Positions 9,798 through 18,736 of a stretch of DNA of 64,000 nt are shown piece after piece. The notes beneath the pieces are model-generated. The model searched no databases, had not been told where the DNA came from, and worked only from the letters and a program-made list of their open reading frames with translations. Position numbers and translations under genes: made by a program. The stretch comes from Pseudomonas bananamidigenes (GTDB lineage: Bacteria > Pseudomonadota > Gammaproteobacteria > Pseudomonadales > Pseudomonadaceae): the NCBI RefSeq assembly GCF_001679645.1, contig NZ_LRUN01000050.1, forward strand, positions 1 to 64,000, given 5' to 3'. Numbering within the stretch: the first letter of the stretch is position 1; each line of letters opens with the position of its first letter.

Positions 9798-10592
9798 ATG
9801 GGTTTTCTCGCCGGTAAGCGCGTACTGATCGTCGGTGTCGCCAGCAAGCTGTCCATCGCATCCGGCATCGCTGCCGCCATGCATCGCGAGGGCGCTGAGC
9901 TTGCCTTCACTTATCAGAACGAAAAACTGAAAGGTCGCGTCGAAGAGTTCGCAGCAGGCTGGGGCTCCAGCGCTGAACTGTGCTTCCCGTGCGACGTGGC
10001 CAGCGATGCGGAAATCGCCAAGGTCTTCGAAGAACTGAGCAAGAAGTGGGACGGCCTGGACTGCATCGTGCATTCCGTCGGCTTTGCCCCGGGCGACCAG
10101 CTGGACGGCGACTTCACCGAAGTCACCACCCGTGAAGGCTACCGCATCTCCCACGACATCAGCGCCTACAGCTTCGTCGCCCTGGCCAAGGCCGGTCGCG
10201 AAATGATGAAGGGCCGCAACGGCAGCCTGCTGACCCTGTCCTACCTGGGCGCCGAGCGCACCATGCCGAACTACAACGTCATGGGCATGGCCAAGGCTTC
10301 GCTGGAAGCCGGCGTACGTTACCTGGCCGGCTCCCTGGGCCCGGAAGGCACCCGCGTCAACTGCGTATCGGCCGGCCCGATCCGCACCCTGGCCGCTTCC
10401 GGCATCAAGAGCTTCCGCAAGATGCTGGCCGCCAACGAAGCGCAGACCCCGCTGCGTCGCAACGTCACCATCGAAGAAGTCGGCAACGTCGGCGCCTTCC
10501 TGTGCTCGGACCTGGCGTCCGGCATCAGCGGTGAAATCACCTACGTGGACGGCGGCTTCAACACCACCGCCATGGGCAACATCGAAGAGTAA
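9798..10592 (+). CDS. fabI: Enoyl-[acyl-carrier-protein] reductase (NADH)
   Basis: Catalyses the last reduction of each fatty acid elongation cycle, trans-2-enoyl-ACP to acyl-ACP. The 264-residue protein has the divergent Rossmann start GKRVLIVGVASKLSIA and the catalytic pair Tyr159-x6-Lys166 in NYNVMGMAKAS. The HSVGFAPGDQ loop carries Gly95, equivalent to the glycine altered in triclosan-resistant E. coli FabI, and is wild type here. AAAGAGGA precedes the ATG. It is 19 bases behind yejF and may be partly co-transcribed. Confidence 0.95.
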   Translation: MGFLAGKRVLIVGVASKLSIASGIAAAMHREGAELAFTYQNEKLKGRVEEFAAGWGSSAELCFPCDVASDAEIAKVFEELSKKWDGLDCIVHSVGFAPGDQLDGDFTEVTTREGYRISHDISAYSFVALAKAGREMMKGRNGSLLTLSYLGAERTMPNYNVMGMAKASLEAGVRYLAGSLGPEGTRVNCVSAGPIRTLAASGIKSFRKMLAANEAQTPLRRNVTIEEVGNVGAFLCSDLASGISGEITYVDGGFNTTAMGNIEE

Positions 10593-10613
10593 TCTTCGGA
10601 CTGCCGATAAAAA

Positions 10614-10638
10614 GCCCGCCAGAACCGGCGGGCTTTTT
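10614..10638 (+). terminator. Intrinsic terminator after fabI
   Basis: GCCCGCC and GGCGGGC pair around a 6-base loop, followed by five T residues. An A tract precedes the stem, so it may also act on the opposite strand for the cyclase gene. Confidence 0.88.
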
Positions 10639-10681
10639 CATGCCTGCGATTTCATTGAGCCTGCATTTGCTGCTCGCTGGA

Positions 10682-11650
10682 TCATTGACAACGCTTCAAG
10701 GCCTGTTTGTGCTCATACATCGCCGCATCCGCATCCACCAGCAGTTTGTCCACCGTTGCATGCCGTCGCGGGTCGTATTCGATCTGTCCGACACTGAAGC
10801 GGATCGCGTAACCCCGGTGCAACGTGGCATTGCGCTCTTCGAGAATTTCCTTGAGTCGCACCATGATTCGGGTGGTTTCCACGTGACTTGAGCCGGTCAG
10901 CAACGCCACGAACTCATCGCCACCCAGCCGCCCCACCACATCGCTCTCGCGAAAGGCAATGCGCAGCACATCGGCGAACGTCTTGAGCGCACTGTCGCCC
11001 TCGGCATGCCCATAAAGATCGTTGATCTGCTTGAAATCATTCAGATCGAAAAACAGCAGCGTCGCCGGTTTTTCCATGCGTGCACAGGCGTCCAGTGCGT
11101 GCTGGGCGAGCATCTTGAAGCCGCGCCGGTTGGACAGCAGCGTCAGTTCGTCCATGCTCGCCATCTGCACGGCCATCAGTTCCTGCTCGGCCATGCCGGC
11201 CAGATCGCGCAACAAGGCGCGTTCTTCATCGTCAAGATCGCGGGGTTTGGTGTCGATCAGGCACAAGGTGCCCATCTTGTTGCCGTCGGGAACGGTCAGC
11301 GGGTAACCGGCATAGAAACGGATCTTCGGCTCCCCCGTCACCAGCGGGTTGTCATGAAAACGCTCGTCCTCTCGGGCGTCAGGCACCAGCAGGAGTTCAT
11401 CCTTGAGGATCGCGTGGCCGCAGAATGAAACCGAGCGCGGTGTTTCGGTGGTGTCCAGGCCCACGCAGGACTTGAACCATTGCCGCTCCTTGTCCACCAG
11501 CGTGACCAGCGCGATCGGTACATTGAACAGGCGCCTGGCCAGACGGGTCAGGCGATCGAAACGCTCTTCGGGGGCGGTGTCCAGAAGATTCAATCCGTGC
11601 AACGCCTGTATACGTGCTGCTTCATTAACGGGTTTGCCTGGGACCAGCAT
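10682..11650 (-). CDS. GAF-GGDEF diguanylate cyclase
   Basis: Predicted cytosolic c-di-GMP synthase, 322 residues. An N-terminal GAF domain (about 20-150) has the usual ERFDRLTRLARRLFNVPIAL and FCGHAIL motifs. A GGDEF domain (about 165-320) has an intact RLGGDEF active-site loop. An RESD sequence five residues before GGDEF matches the RxxD allosteric inhibition site, so product feedback is likely. ATG 11650 is preferred over the adjacent GTG because of an AAGGGA ribosome site 8 bases away. The ligand of the GAF domain cannot be read from sequence. Confidence 0.9.
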   Translation of the reverse strand: MLVPGKPVNEAARIQALHGLNLLDTAPEERFDRLTRLARRLFNVPIALVTLVDKERQWFKSCVGLDTTETPRSVSFCGHAILKDELLLVPDAREDERFHDNPLVTGEPKIRFYAGYPLTVPDGNKMGTLCLIDTKPRDLDDEERALLRDLAGMAEQELMAVQMASMDELTLLSNRRGFKMLAQHALDACARMEKPATLLFFDLNDFKQINDLYGHAEGDSALKTFADVLRIAFRESDVVGRLGGDEFVALLTGSSHVETTRIMVRLKEILEERNATLHRGYAIRFSVGQIEYDPRRHATVDKLLVDADAAMYEHKQALKRCQ

Positions 11651-11711
11651 CACAGTTTCCCTTGTTGTCAGAGACCTTCAGCGTAGCTCGATTCCACGGC
11701 GACTCAAACCC

Positions 11712-12290
11712 TCATCCCCCCGCGACCGGGCATGGGCCGCCCGCATCCGCCCAAAGCTTGAACTGGGTCACGAAGATATCGTGGGGCACCGGCACCGGTT
11801 GTCGCCCTGCACCGGGGTTCCAGCCCCAGAGCACCAGTTTGTCCTCGCTGACGTGCTTGATCAGCGCGGCGAAATCCCGGTCTCCGTTACTGCTGCGGTC
11901 CTTGATCATCGCGCACAGGCGATCCGGCGGCAGGCCGATCCAGGCCATCTTGTGCGAGGCCGGCGGCAGGCTCCAGTGCGGCGCACCGGGCGGTGCATGG
12001 GGGCCGTAGCTGGCCGGCGGATTGCTCTCGGCGTGGCAGGTGGCGCATGGCAAACCGGCGGCGCCCTTGCCGTCCATACCACGCACCACGTTCATCCCGT
12101 GAGGCGTGCCGGCGTCGAACTGCAACGGTGAATCGCCGGGAATGTGGCAGTTCTGGCAACGCGGGCTCTGGAAGACCTTTTGCACGGTGCCGAAGGCTTT
12201 CAAGGCTTCCTGATCGTCAGCGAACAGATCCGAGGCGTAACCGCCCAGACCGACCAGGATCACGGTGCCCAACAGCAAATGACGTTTCAT
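11712..12290 (-). CDS. Dihaem c-type cytochrome of the Mo-hydroxylase operon
   Basis: Secreted 192-residue protein with a signal peptide (MKRHLLLGTVILVGLGGYASDLFA) and two haem-binding motifs, CQNCH and CATCH, about 45 residues apart. It follows the molybdopterin subunit by one base in the same direction, so it probably takes electrons from that periplasmic enzyme towards the respiratory chain. Such cytochromes often accompany isoquinoline-1-oxidoreductase-type enzymes. The electron acceptor role is inferred from position. Confidence 0.8.
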   Translation of the reverse strand: MKRHLLLGTVILVGLGGYASDLFADDQEALKAFGTVQKVFQSPRCQNCHIPGDSPLQFDAGTPHGMNVVRGMDGKGAAGLPCATCHAESNPPASYGPHAPPGAPHWSLPPASHKMAWIGLPPDRLCAMIKDRSSNGDRDFAALIKHVSEDKLVLWGWNPGAGRQPVPVPHDIFVTQFKLWADAGGPCPVAGG

Positions 12291-12291
12291 C

Positions 12292-14454
12292 TCACACCCC
12301 CGACAGTTGCAGCGGCAGTTCCCGCAGACGCTGCCCGGTCAGGGCGAACACTGCGTTGGCCACCGCCGGCGCCGTGGGCGGCACACCGGCCTCGCCGATG
12401 CCGCCGGGCTTGTCGGTGCTCGGCACGATATGCACCTCGACCACCGGCATCTCGTTCAGCCGCAATACTTGATAGTCGTGATAGTTGGACTGCACGACCT
12501 GACCATCCTTGAGCGTCAGTTTGCTGTGCAGCGCCATGCCCAGACCGAAAGTGATGCACGACTCCATCTGCGCCGCGATGCTCTGCGGATTGACCGCGAT
12601 CCCGCAATCCACCGCGCACACCACCCGGTGCACACGGATCTTCAGATTGTCCTGGGATACCTCGGCCACTTGCGCCACGTAGCTGCCAAAAGATTCGTGT
12701 ACCGCCACGCCCAGCGCATGCCCATCCGGCAACGGCGCTTTCCAGTCGGCCTTCTCCACCGCCAGGTTCAACACGCCGAGGTGCCGGGCATGATCCTTGA
12801 GCAGCGTTCGACGGTACTCCACCGGATCCTTGCCCGCCGCCGCAGCCATTTCATCGATCAACGACTCCATGACAAACGCGCTGTGGCTATGGCCCACCGA
12901 ACGCAGCCACAGCACGTTGATGCCGGTGGCCGGCGAATGCAGTTCGACCTGATGGTCGGCCAGCCCCTGAATGTATGGGCTGTCCGCCACGCCCTCGACC
13001 GAAGTCTGGTCGACGCCGTTCTTGACCATGGTTTGTTCCAGCATGGTGCCGGCCATGATCGATTGCCCGACCAGCACGTGCTGCCACGCCAGCGGCATGC
13101 CGTCGGTGCCGAGACCGATCCGCGCCTGATGCAGGAACATCGAGCGGTAGTAACCGCCGCGAATGTCATCCTCCCGCGACCATACGGTTTTCACCGGCAT
13201 CGCAGCAGCCTTCGCCACTTGCACCGCTTCGGCGACGAAATCCGAAGTCGGGTTGGCCCTGCGCCCGAAGCCGCCGCCGAGGAATTCGGTGTGGATCTCC
13301 ACCTGCTCCGGTTTCAGCCCGGTGATCTTGCCGGCGATCATCTGATCCAGCGTCTGGAACTGCGTGCCAGTCCAGATCTCGCATTTGTCGGCGGTGATTT
13401 TCACCGTGCAGTTGAGCGGCTCCATCGGCGCGTGGGCCAGATAAGGCACGCTGTACTCGACATCGATTTTCTTCGCCGCTTTGCCAAAGCGGCCCTTGGC
13501 ATCGCCCGCCTGACTGGCGGAAATGCCCGGTGTCGCGGCGAGTTTGCGGAAACTCTCCAACAGTTTTTCGCTGCTCAGATCCGCGTGCGGCCCCAGATCC
13601 CAATCGACTTTCAGCGCATCACGCCCCAGTTTCGCCGCCCAGTAATGATCGGCGATCACCGCCACCCCGGTCGGCACCTGCACCACTTTGCGCACGCCGG
13701 GAATGGCCAGCGCCTGCGCGCCTTCGAAGGATTTGACGCTGGCCCCGAACACCGTCGCCCGGGCGACCATGGCCGTCATCAAGCCGTCGAACTGCACGTC
13801 CATGCCGAACCTGGCACGGCCGGTGATTTTCTCCGGGGTATCGAGGCGCCTGGTGGGTTTGCCGATGACTTTCCAGTCCTTGGCCTGTTTGAAGGTGATC
13901 GACTTCGGATCCGGCACCGGCAGTTGCCCGGCGGCGTCCGCCAATTCGCCGTAGGTGGCGCGCTTGTCACCGGCAATCACCACGCCGGATTCGGTGCGGA
14001 TCGTCGAAGGTGCCACGTTGAAACGCTTCGCCGCCGCCTCGATCAACATCTGCCGTGCGGTGGCGCCCGCGAGTCGGTAGCGGTCGAATTCCATCCAGGT
14101 CGAGGTCGAACCGCCGGTGATCTGCATTCCGCCAAACGCCGGCATGCCGTAGTCGGCAGCCGAGGCCGGTGAATGCTCGACACGGATCTTCGACCAGTCG
14201 GCGTCCAGTTCTTCGGCAATCAGCATGGTCAGGCCGGTCCAGATGCCCTGGCCCATTTCCGAATGCCCGAGCAGCACGGTGACGCTGTTGTCCGCCGCAA
14301 TCCGCAGAAACGCGTTCGGCGCAAAGGCCTTGCCTTCATTTTCCGCCGCCGTGGCAAACCGGTTGGCACCGGGCACCATGAAGGCCACGACAAGACCACC
14401 GCCCAGCACGGCGCTGCCCTTGAGAAATCCGCGACGGGATACAGGACTGTTCAT
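12292..14454 (-). CDS. Molybdopterin-binding subunit of a periplasmic Mo-hydroxylase (IorB type)
   Basis: Large catalytic subunit of a xanthine-dehydrogenase-family enzyme, 720 residues. The N-terminus has a Tat signal (SRRGFLKG then a hydrophobic stretch), so export is folded and cofactor-loaded. IorB-type features include GHSEMGQGIWTGL near residue 60, the Mo-cofactor region EFLGGGFGRRANP and the C-terminal PGGIGEAGVPPTAPAVANA, which holds the active-site Glu. The family includes isoquinoline 1-oxidoreductase and other aldehyde or N-heterocycle hydroxylases; the substrate cannot be decided. It lies between the 2Fe-2S subunit and the dihaem cytochrome. Confidence 0.88.
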   Translation of the reverse strand: MNSPVSRRGFLKGSAVLGGGLVVAFMVPGANRFATAAENEGKAFAPNAFLRIAADNSVTVLLGHSEMGQGIWTGLTMLIAEELDADWSKIRVEHSPASAADYGMPAFGGMQITGGSTSTWMEFDRYRLAGATARQMLIEAAAKRFNVAPSTIRTESGVVIAGDKRATYGELADAAGQLPVPDPKSITFKQAKDWKVIGKPTRRLDTPEKITGRARFGMDVQFDGLMTAMVARATVFGASVKSFEGAQALAIPGVRKVVQVPTGVAVIADHYWAAKLGRDALKVDWDLGPHADLSSEKLLESFRKLAATPGISASQAGDAKGRFGKAAKKIDVEYSVPYLAHAPMEPLNCTVKITADKCEIWTGTQFQTLDQMIAGKITGLKPEQVEIHTEFLGGGFGRRANPTSDFVAEAVQVAKAAAMPVKTVWSREDDIRGGYYRSMFLHQARIGLGTDGMPLAWQHVLVGQSIMAGTMLEQTMVKNGVDQTSVEGVADSPYIQGLADHQVELHSPATGINVLWLRSVGHSHSAFVMESLIDEMAAAAGKDPVEYRRTLLKDHARHLGVLNLAVEKADWKAPLPDGHALGVAVHESFGSYVAQVAEVSQDNLKIRVHRVVCAVDCGIAVNPQSIAAQMESCITFGLGMALHSKLTLKDGQVVQSNYHDYQVLRLNEMPVVEVHIVPSTDKPGGIGEAGVPPTAPAVANAVFALTGQRLRELPLQLSGV

Positions 14455-14471
14455 CGCTCACCTCCCCTCGC

Positions 14472-14927
14472 TCAGCCGATGTCGGCGGCACGTTTGACCG
14501 CGGCGCGGATTCTTGGATACGTGCCGCAGCGGCAGATATTGCCGGAGAGCGCCTGATCGATGTCGCTGTCGGTGGGTTTGGGGATCTTCGCCAGCAACGC
14601 GGCGGCGGACATGATCTGCCCGGACTGGCAGTAGCCGCACTGCACCACGTCCAGCTCGGCCCAGGCCTGTTGCACCGGGTGCGAACCATCGCTCGAGAGA
14701 CCTTCGATAGTGAGAATTTTCTGGCCATTGGCAACAGCGGTTGCCGGCGTGATGCAGGATCGCAACGGGGCACCATCGACGTGCACGGTGCAGGCCCCGC
14801 ACTGGGCCATGCCGCAACCGAACTTGGTGCCGGTCAGGTGCGCGACATCGCGCAGAACCCAGAGCAACGGCATGTCCGCAGGGACATCGAGCTCCTGATC
14901 CTTGCCATTGATGTTCAAGGTCAGCAT
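14472..14927 (-). CDS. 2Fe-2S subunit of the Mo-hydroxylase (IorA type)
   Basis: Small electron-transfer subunit, 151 residues. A plant-type 2Fe-2S site uses Cys38, Cys43, Cys46 and Cys58 (CGMAQCGAC then C). The second alpha-helical 2Fe-2S site uses CGYCQSGQ and CRCGTY. It has no signal peptide and so probably rides through the Tat pathway with IorB. ATG 14927 follows an AGGAAA ribosome site. It is the first gene of the iorA-iorB-cytochrome operon. Confidence 0.9.
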   Translation of the reverse strand: MLTLNINGKDQELDVPADMPLLWVLRDVAHLTGTKFGCGMAQCGACTVHVDGAPLRSCITPATAVANGQKILTIEGLSSDGSHPVQQAWAELDVVQCGYCQSGQIMSAAALLAKIPKPTDSDIDQALSGNICRCGTYPRIRAAVKRAADIG

Positions 14928-15055
14928 CGGGGATTTCCTCAGACTCACGGTGTTCTGAAGGGGCGCGGCTACAGCCGTCAATGCTGTGCCTGCCTCGGCT
15001 TATCCCTTTCAGCTAAGCGCATTTTCATCCAACGACCAGCCGCTGCGACCACCGG

Positions 15056-15955
15056 TCATGGCTGCGTCGTCAGCGGTACCGGCAGATGAAGCACGATCTG
15101 GGCGTCCTTGATCACGTCCAGACGCAAGATTCGCGTAGCTCCGAGGCCGTCGAGCAACTGGCTCAGCGGGCCACCGTTGCGATCCAGCTGCACATCGCGC
15201 GGAAACAGACGATGGGCAAAGGACAATGTGTTGCTCTGCACCACGCTCTGATGCCACAGACCATCGACCAGATGAATCATGGTCGCGGTGCTCATGCGTG
15301 ATTGCGGTGTGACGTTTTTCAGGGTCGGCAGCGGCGCTTTCAGGATCAGATCCGGCAGGCCCTTGGGCCCATCAATGCGGGCGCTGATGCTGTTGCCGAT
15401 GTTCACGTTGATATCGGCGCGCCACTTGGGCAGTTGATAGCCGTGCACGCCGCGCACCCGGGCGATGTCCGTGTTCACCGGCAGCGCCAGCACATGGGCG
15501 GTGAAGTTGCGCCGGCGCATGGCGTCCATCAGCTCCAGCGCGTGGGAGCCTCGGGCGCCGGGGCGACGCACGACAATCGCCACGGAGACTTCGTCGTACG
15601 GGTCGTTGTCGCAGACCGAATAGGAGAAAAACGTCAGCGCCACCAGCCCATAACCGGGAAACGCCCGCAGCGGCTCAAGCGGTGCCGGCAACGTGGCGCG
15701 CAAGCGGTCCAGCGGTGCGAGAAACAACAACTGCACGCTGCCGGAACGGTAATAGAAGTTTGGCGCCCAGGTCGGTCCGACTCTGGACACCACCTGCTGC
15801 TTGGGAATGCGCCGGAAGAAATCAATGTTGCCGGCAGCCTTGTCCCGGGCCACTTCGTCGAGGTTGGGGTTCATGCGGAAACGGTCGTAATAACCGCCCT
15901 CCAGCACCTCGACCTTGTGCGATCCGAATTCCACCTCTGTAAAGCGCTTGTTCAT
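15056..15955 (-). CDS. Acetoacetate decarboxylase family protein
   Basis: 299 residues with a resemblance to the acetoacetate decarboxylase fold, including GYGLVALTFFSYSVCD, then GVHGYQLPKWRADINVN, whose Lys lies where the Schiff-base lysine is often found. Many members of this family are not true acetoacetate decarboxylases, so the substrate is open. The start at 15955 gives a clean N-terminus behind a MerR-type promoter at 16005-16035. It is divergent from a chloroperoxidase-like hydrolase with a matching promoter, suggesting shared control. Confidence 0.7.
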   Translation of the reverse strand: MNKRFTEVEFGSHKVEVLEGGYYDRFRMNPNLDEVARDKAAGNIDFFRRIPKQQVVSRVGPTWAPNFYYRSGSVQLLFLAPLDRLRATLPAPLEPLRAFPGYGLVALTFFSYSVCDNDPYDEVSVAIVVRRPGARGSHALELMDAMRRRNFTAHVLALPVNTDIARVRGVHGYQLPKWRADINVNIGNSISARIDGPKGLPDLILKAPLPTLKNVTPQSRMSTATMIHLVDGLWHQSVVQSNTLSFAHRLFPRDVQLDRNGGPLSQLLDGLGATRILRLDVIKDAQIVLHLPVPLTTQP

Positions 15956-16004
15956 GTCCGCTGACCTTCTCGCTGAATGCCCCGGCGGATGGCCGGTGAA
16001 CAAG

Positions 16005-16035
16005 ACTCTAAGGTTCAACCGAACTTCAAGGTCAA
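16005..16035 (-). promoter_or_regulatory. MerR-type promoter with 19-bp spacer, towards the decarboxylase-like gene
   Basis: On the minus strand TTGACC (16030-16035) and TAGAGT (16005-16010) are 19 bases apart. A spacer longer than 17 is the hallmark of promoters activated by MerR-family DNA distortion. Transcription would start near 15998, about 43 bases before the ATG. No merR gene is nearby. Confidence 0.55.
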
Positions 16036-16090
16036 GCGCACCACGGCTATGGCGCACCATTCACGCCAGCGATGACCGTTCGGAACTTGC

Positions 16091-16121
16091 TTGACCTTCA
16101 AGCTCACTTCAATCCTAGAGT
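16091..16121 (+). promoter_or_regulatory. MerR-type promoter with 19-bp spacer, towards the hydrolase gene
   Basis: TTGACC (16091-16096) and TAGAGT (16116-16121) are again 19 bases apart. Over 31 bases this promoter matches the divergent one at 24 positions. The leader to the ATG at 16180 would be about 50 bases. Confidence 0.55.
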
Positions 16122-16179
16122 TCATAGCGCTTGTCTTCACCCTTCACGTTTTCGTTCCGCATTTTCAGGAGAAGCAAAC

Positions 16180-17010
16180 ATGGGCTATGTCACAACGAAA
16201 GACGGCGTCGAAATCTTCTACAAGGACTGGGGCCCGAAAGACGCCCCGGTGATCCACTTCCACCACGGCTGGCCGCTGAGCGCGGACGACTGGGATGCGC
16301 AGATGCTGTTCTTCCTCGCTCAGGGCTTCCGGGTGGTGGCCCACGACCGACGCGGTCACGGGCGTTCGAGCCAGGTCTGGGACGGCCACGACATGGATCA
16401 CTACGCCGACGACGTGGCGGCAGTGGTCAATCATCTGGGGACGCAGAAAGCCGTGCACGTCGGCCACTCCACCGGTGGCGGTGAAGTCATCCATTACATT
16501 GCGCGACATGGTGAGGATCGGGTCTCCAAAGCCGCGATCATCAGCGCCGTACCGCCGCTGATGGTGAAAACCGAAAGCAATCCGGGTGGTCTGCCGAAGT
16601 CGGTGTTTGACGATCTTCAAGCCCAATTGGCGGCCAATCGTGCGCAGTTCTATCACGATGTCCCGGCTGGCCCGTTCTATGGCTACAACCGGCCCGGGGC
16701 CAAGCCTTCGGAACCCGTCGTGCTCAACTGGTGGCGTCAGGGCATGATGGGCGGCGCCAAGGCGCACTATGACGGCATCGTCGCCTTCTCGCAGACCGAC
16801 TTCACCGAAGACCTGAAAGGCATTTCGATTCCGGTGCTGGTGATGCACGGTGACGACGATCAGATCGTGCCGTACGAAAACGCCGGCGTGCTGTCGGCCA
16901 AATTGCTGAAAAACAGCACGCTGAAAATCTACCCGGGCTTCCCCCACGGCATGCCGACCACCGAGGCCCCCACCATCAACGCGGATCTGCTGGCCTTCAT
17001 TCGCGGCTGA
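16180..17010 (+). CDS. Alpha/beta hydrolase, non-haem chloroperoxidase/esterase type
   Basis: 276-residue cytosolic alpha/beta hydrolase. The nucleophile elbow GHSTGGG places Ser97, the acid is in HGDDDQIVP near 227 and the His in FPHGMP near 256. The oxyanion region is HHGWPLS near 28-34. The sequence is typical of the cofactor-free haloperoxidase/arylesterase group, where perhydrolysis is a side activity and the natural substrate is usually an ester. An AGGAGAA ribosome site precedes ATG 16180. It is divergent from the decarboxylase-like gene. Confidence 0.88.
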   Translation: MGYVTTKDGVEIFYKDWGPKDAPVIHFHHGWPLSADDWDAQMLFFLAQGFRVVAHDRRGHGRSSQVWDGHDMDHYADDVAAVVNHLGTQKAVHVGHSTGGGEVIHYIARHGEDRVSKAAIISAVPPLMVKTESNPGGLPKSVFDDLQAQLAANRAQFYHDVPAGPFYGYNRPGAKPSEPVVLNWWRQGMMGGAKAHYDGIVAFSQTDFTEDLKGISIPVLVMHGDDDQIVPYENAGVLSAKLLKNSTLKIYPGFPHGMPTTEAPTINADLLAFIRG

Positions 17011-17046
17011 TCCCGTTGGCCGGGGTCAGGCGTTCTCTGGCCCCGG

Positions 17047-17439
17047 CTATTCTTCGGTTCGCCCGGTACCTTCACGATCACGCAGGTAATGTCTGGCCAC
17101 GGGAAAGGCTGGCAGCCACGACTCGCGACGCACCGTCCAGAGTTCATAAGTCGGCTGCAATTGATCGGGCGCATCCAGCGCGCCCAGACTGATCTCGATT
17201 TCATCGCCACTGCGGCCGAACACCGACGAACCACAACGCGGGCAGAAAAACCGTCCGGCATAGTCTCGGGTTTCGCCAGTGATGGTCACCGCAGCCGCCG
17301 GAAAAATCGCCGCCGATGCAAACAGCGCGCCATGGTGTTTGCGGCAATCAAGACAGTGACAGACACCAACCCGCCAGGGTTCTCCTGACGCCTCGATACG
17401 CACCTCGCCGCACAGACAACCGCCGGTCAATCGGTCCAT
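17047..17439 (-). CDS. GFA family zinc-binding protein (copy 1)
   Basis: 130-residue protein of the glutathione-dependent formaldehyde-activating (GFA/CENP-V) family. The zinc cysteines are visible as GGCLCGEVR, CHCLDCRKHHG and FCPRCGSSVFG. These are the family's structural and putative glutathione-site cysteines. The reaction in vivo is uncertain for most members. ATG 17439 is chosen over upstream starts because the GGCLCG motif is usually within ten residues of the N-terminus. Confidence 0.85.
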   Translation of the reverse strand: MDRLTGGCLCGEVRIEASGEPWRVGVCHCLDCRKHHGALFASAAIFPAAAVTITGETRDYAGRFFCPRCGSSVFGRSGDEIEISLGALDAPDQLQPTYELWTVRRESWLPAFPVARHYLRDREGTGRTEE

Positions 17440-17549
17440 TGGGACACCTCGTCTGAAAATGGAATATCCGGTGAGTGAAAATAGCAGCCCTCCGGGGGAA
17501 CGCTTACAATCGTGGACCATTAACACTACTCAGACAGACCCTTTCCTTC

Positions 17550-18698
17550 ATGGCGCTCGACCCCCTTACGCTGCTCACCCTTTCCGTCGCCCTGGCAGCG
17601 GCAGCCGCCCTGTATCTCGCGGTCGAATGGCGCAGCATCCGCGAATCCTCGTTGCTGTTCTGGAGCGCCGGTTTCGCCACCATCACCGTCGGCTCGAGCC
17701 TGGCCCTCTTGCGCGCCAACGGTTTTCCGCTGCTCGGTATCTGGTTCGCCAACGGCTTGCTGGTGGTCGCTCACTGGTTGTTCCTGCTGGGTGTTGCGCG
17801 GTTTACCCAGCGCTCGTTAACGCGAGCCTGGTACTTGATGTTCCTGCTCTGGCTGGCGTTGCTGCTGTTACCGGATGACCCGTCGTGGTCGAAGATCATG
17901 CTGATGGCCAACTCGCTGCTGGTGGCCTTGTTGATGGTGCGAGCCAGCCTGTTGCTGCGCCCGCATGGCAAGTCGCTGAGCATCGGCGCGGTGCAACTGC
18001 GTTACGTCTTGCTGATTCACGGCCTGTTTTATTTCAGCAAGGCGATCATCGCCGTGATTCCCGGCACGCTGATCGACCTGGCGGCGTTTCGCGGCACGAT
18101 CATCCAGATTTCCCTGGTCGAAGGCGCGATGGCAATCATGCTGATCGCGCTGTCGATGACCGGGACCGAGCGCTACCGCCGGGAAAAACAGATCGCCGAA
18201 CTGGCCGCCCGGGACCCGCTGACCGCGCTGTACAACCGCCGCGCCCTCGAAGTCCGCGCCCCGCGCCTGTTCGATCAAGTGTCCAGCGATCACCCCGGCG
18301 CCCTGCTGTTGATCGACATCGACAACTTCAAACTGATCAACGATCTGTATGGCCACACCGCCGGCGACCGCCTGCTGATCTCGCTCAGCGAAATGATCCG
18401 CTCACAGCTGCCCCAGGGCGCGCTGGCGGCAAGGCTGGGCGGTGACGAATTCGTCATGTTGCTGGGCGATGCCGCTCACGAACAGATCATGGTGCTGGGC
18501 AGCGAGCTGCGTGTGCAGTTTCAGGAAATGACTGCGCAGGCCTACATCACGCCTGAAGCCGTCACCCTGAGCATTGGCGCCAAGGTGTTCGATCAGCCGC
18601 CGGTGAGCCTCGCGGCGTTGATCGAACAGGGTGACAGTGCGCTCTACGAATCCAAGCGCGGCGGACGCAACCGGATTCGTCTGGTGGACTGCACCTGA
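17550..18698 (+). CDS. Membrane-anchored GGDEF diguanylate cyclase
   Basis: 382 residues. The first 200 or so form about six hydrophobic segments (for example LLTLSVALAAAAALYLA and LGIWFANGLLVVAHWLFLLG), probably a membrane sensor. A GGDEF domain follows (about 215-380) with DPLTALYNRR, DIDNFKLINDLYGHTAGD and an intact RLGGDEF loop. The five-residue-upstream RxxD inhibition site is absent (PQGALAARL instead), unlike the cyclase at 10.7 kb. ATG 17550 starts just before the first membrane segment. Confidence 0.88.
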   Translation: MALDPLTLLTLSVALAAAAALYLAVEWRSIRESSLLFWSAGFATITVGSSLALLRANGFPLLGIWFANGLLVVAHWLFLLGVARFTQRSLTRAWYLMFLLWLALLLLPDDPSWSKIMLMANSLLVALLMVRASLLLRPHGKSLSIGAVQLRYVLLIHGLFYFSKAIIAVIPGTLIDLAAFRGTIIQISLVEGAMAIMLIALSMTGTERYRREKQIAELAARDPLTALYNRRALEVRAPRLFDQVSSDHPGALLLIDIDNFKLINDLYGHTAGDRLLISLSEMIRSQLPQGALAARLGGDEFVMLLGDAAHEQIMVLGSELRVQFQEMTAQAYITPEAVTLSIGAKVFDQPPVSLAALIEQGDSALYESKRGGRNRIRLVDCT

Positions 18699-18736
18699 CC
18701 TATCCTTGCCTGCATCCCGATACGCCGGAGTTCGTC

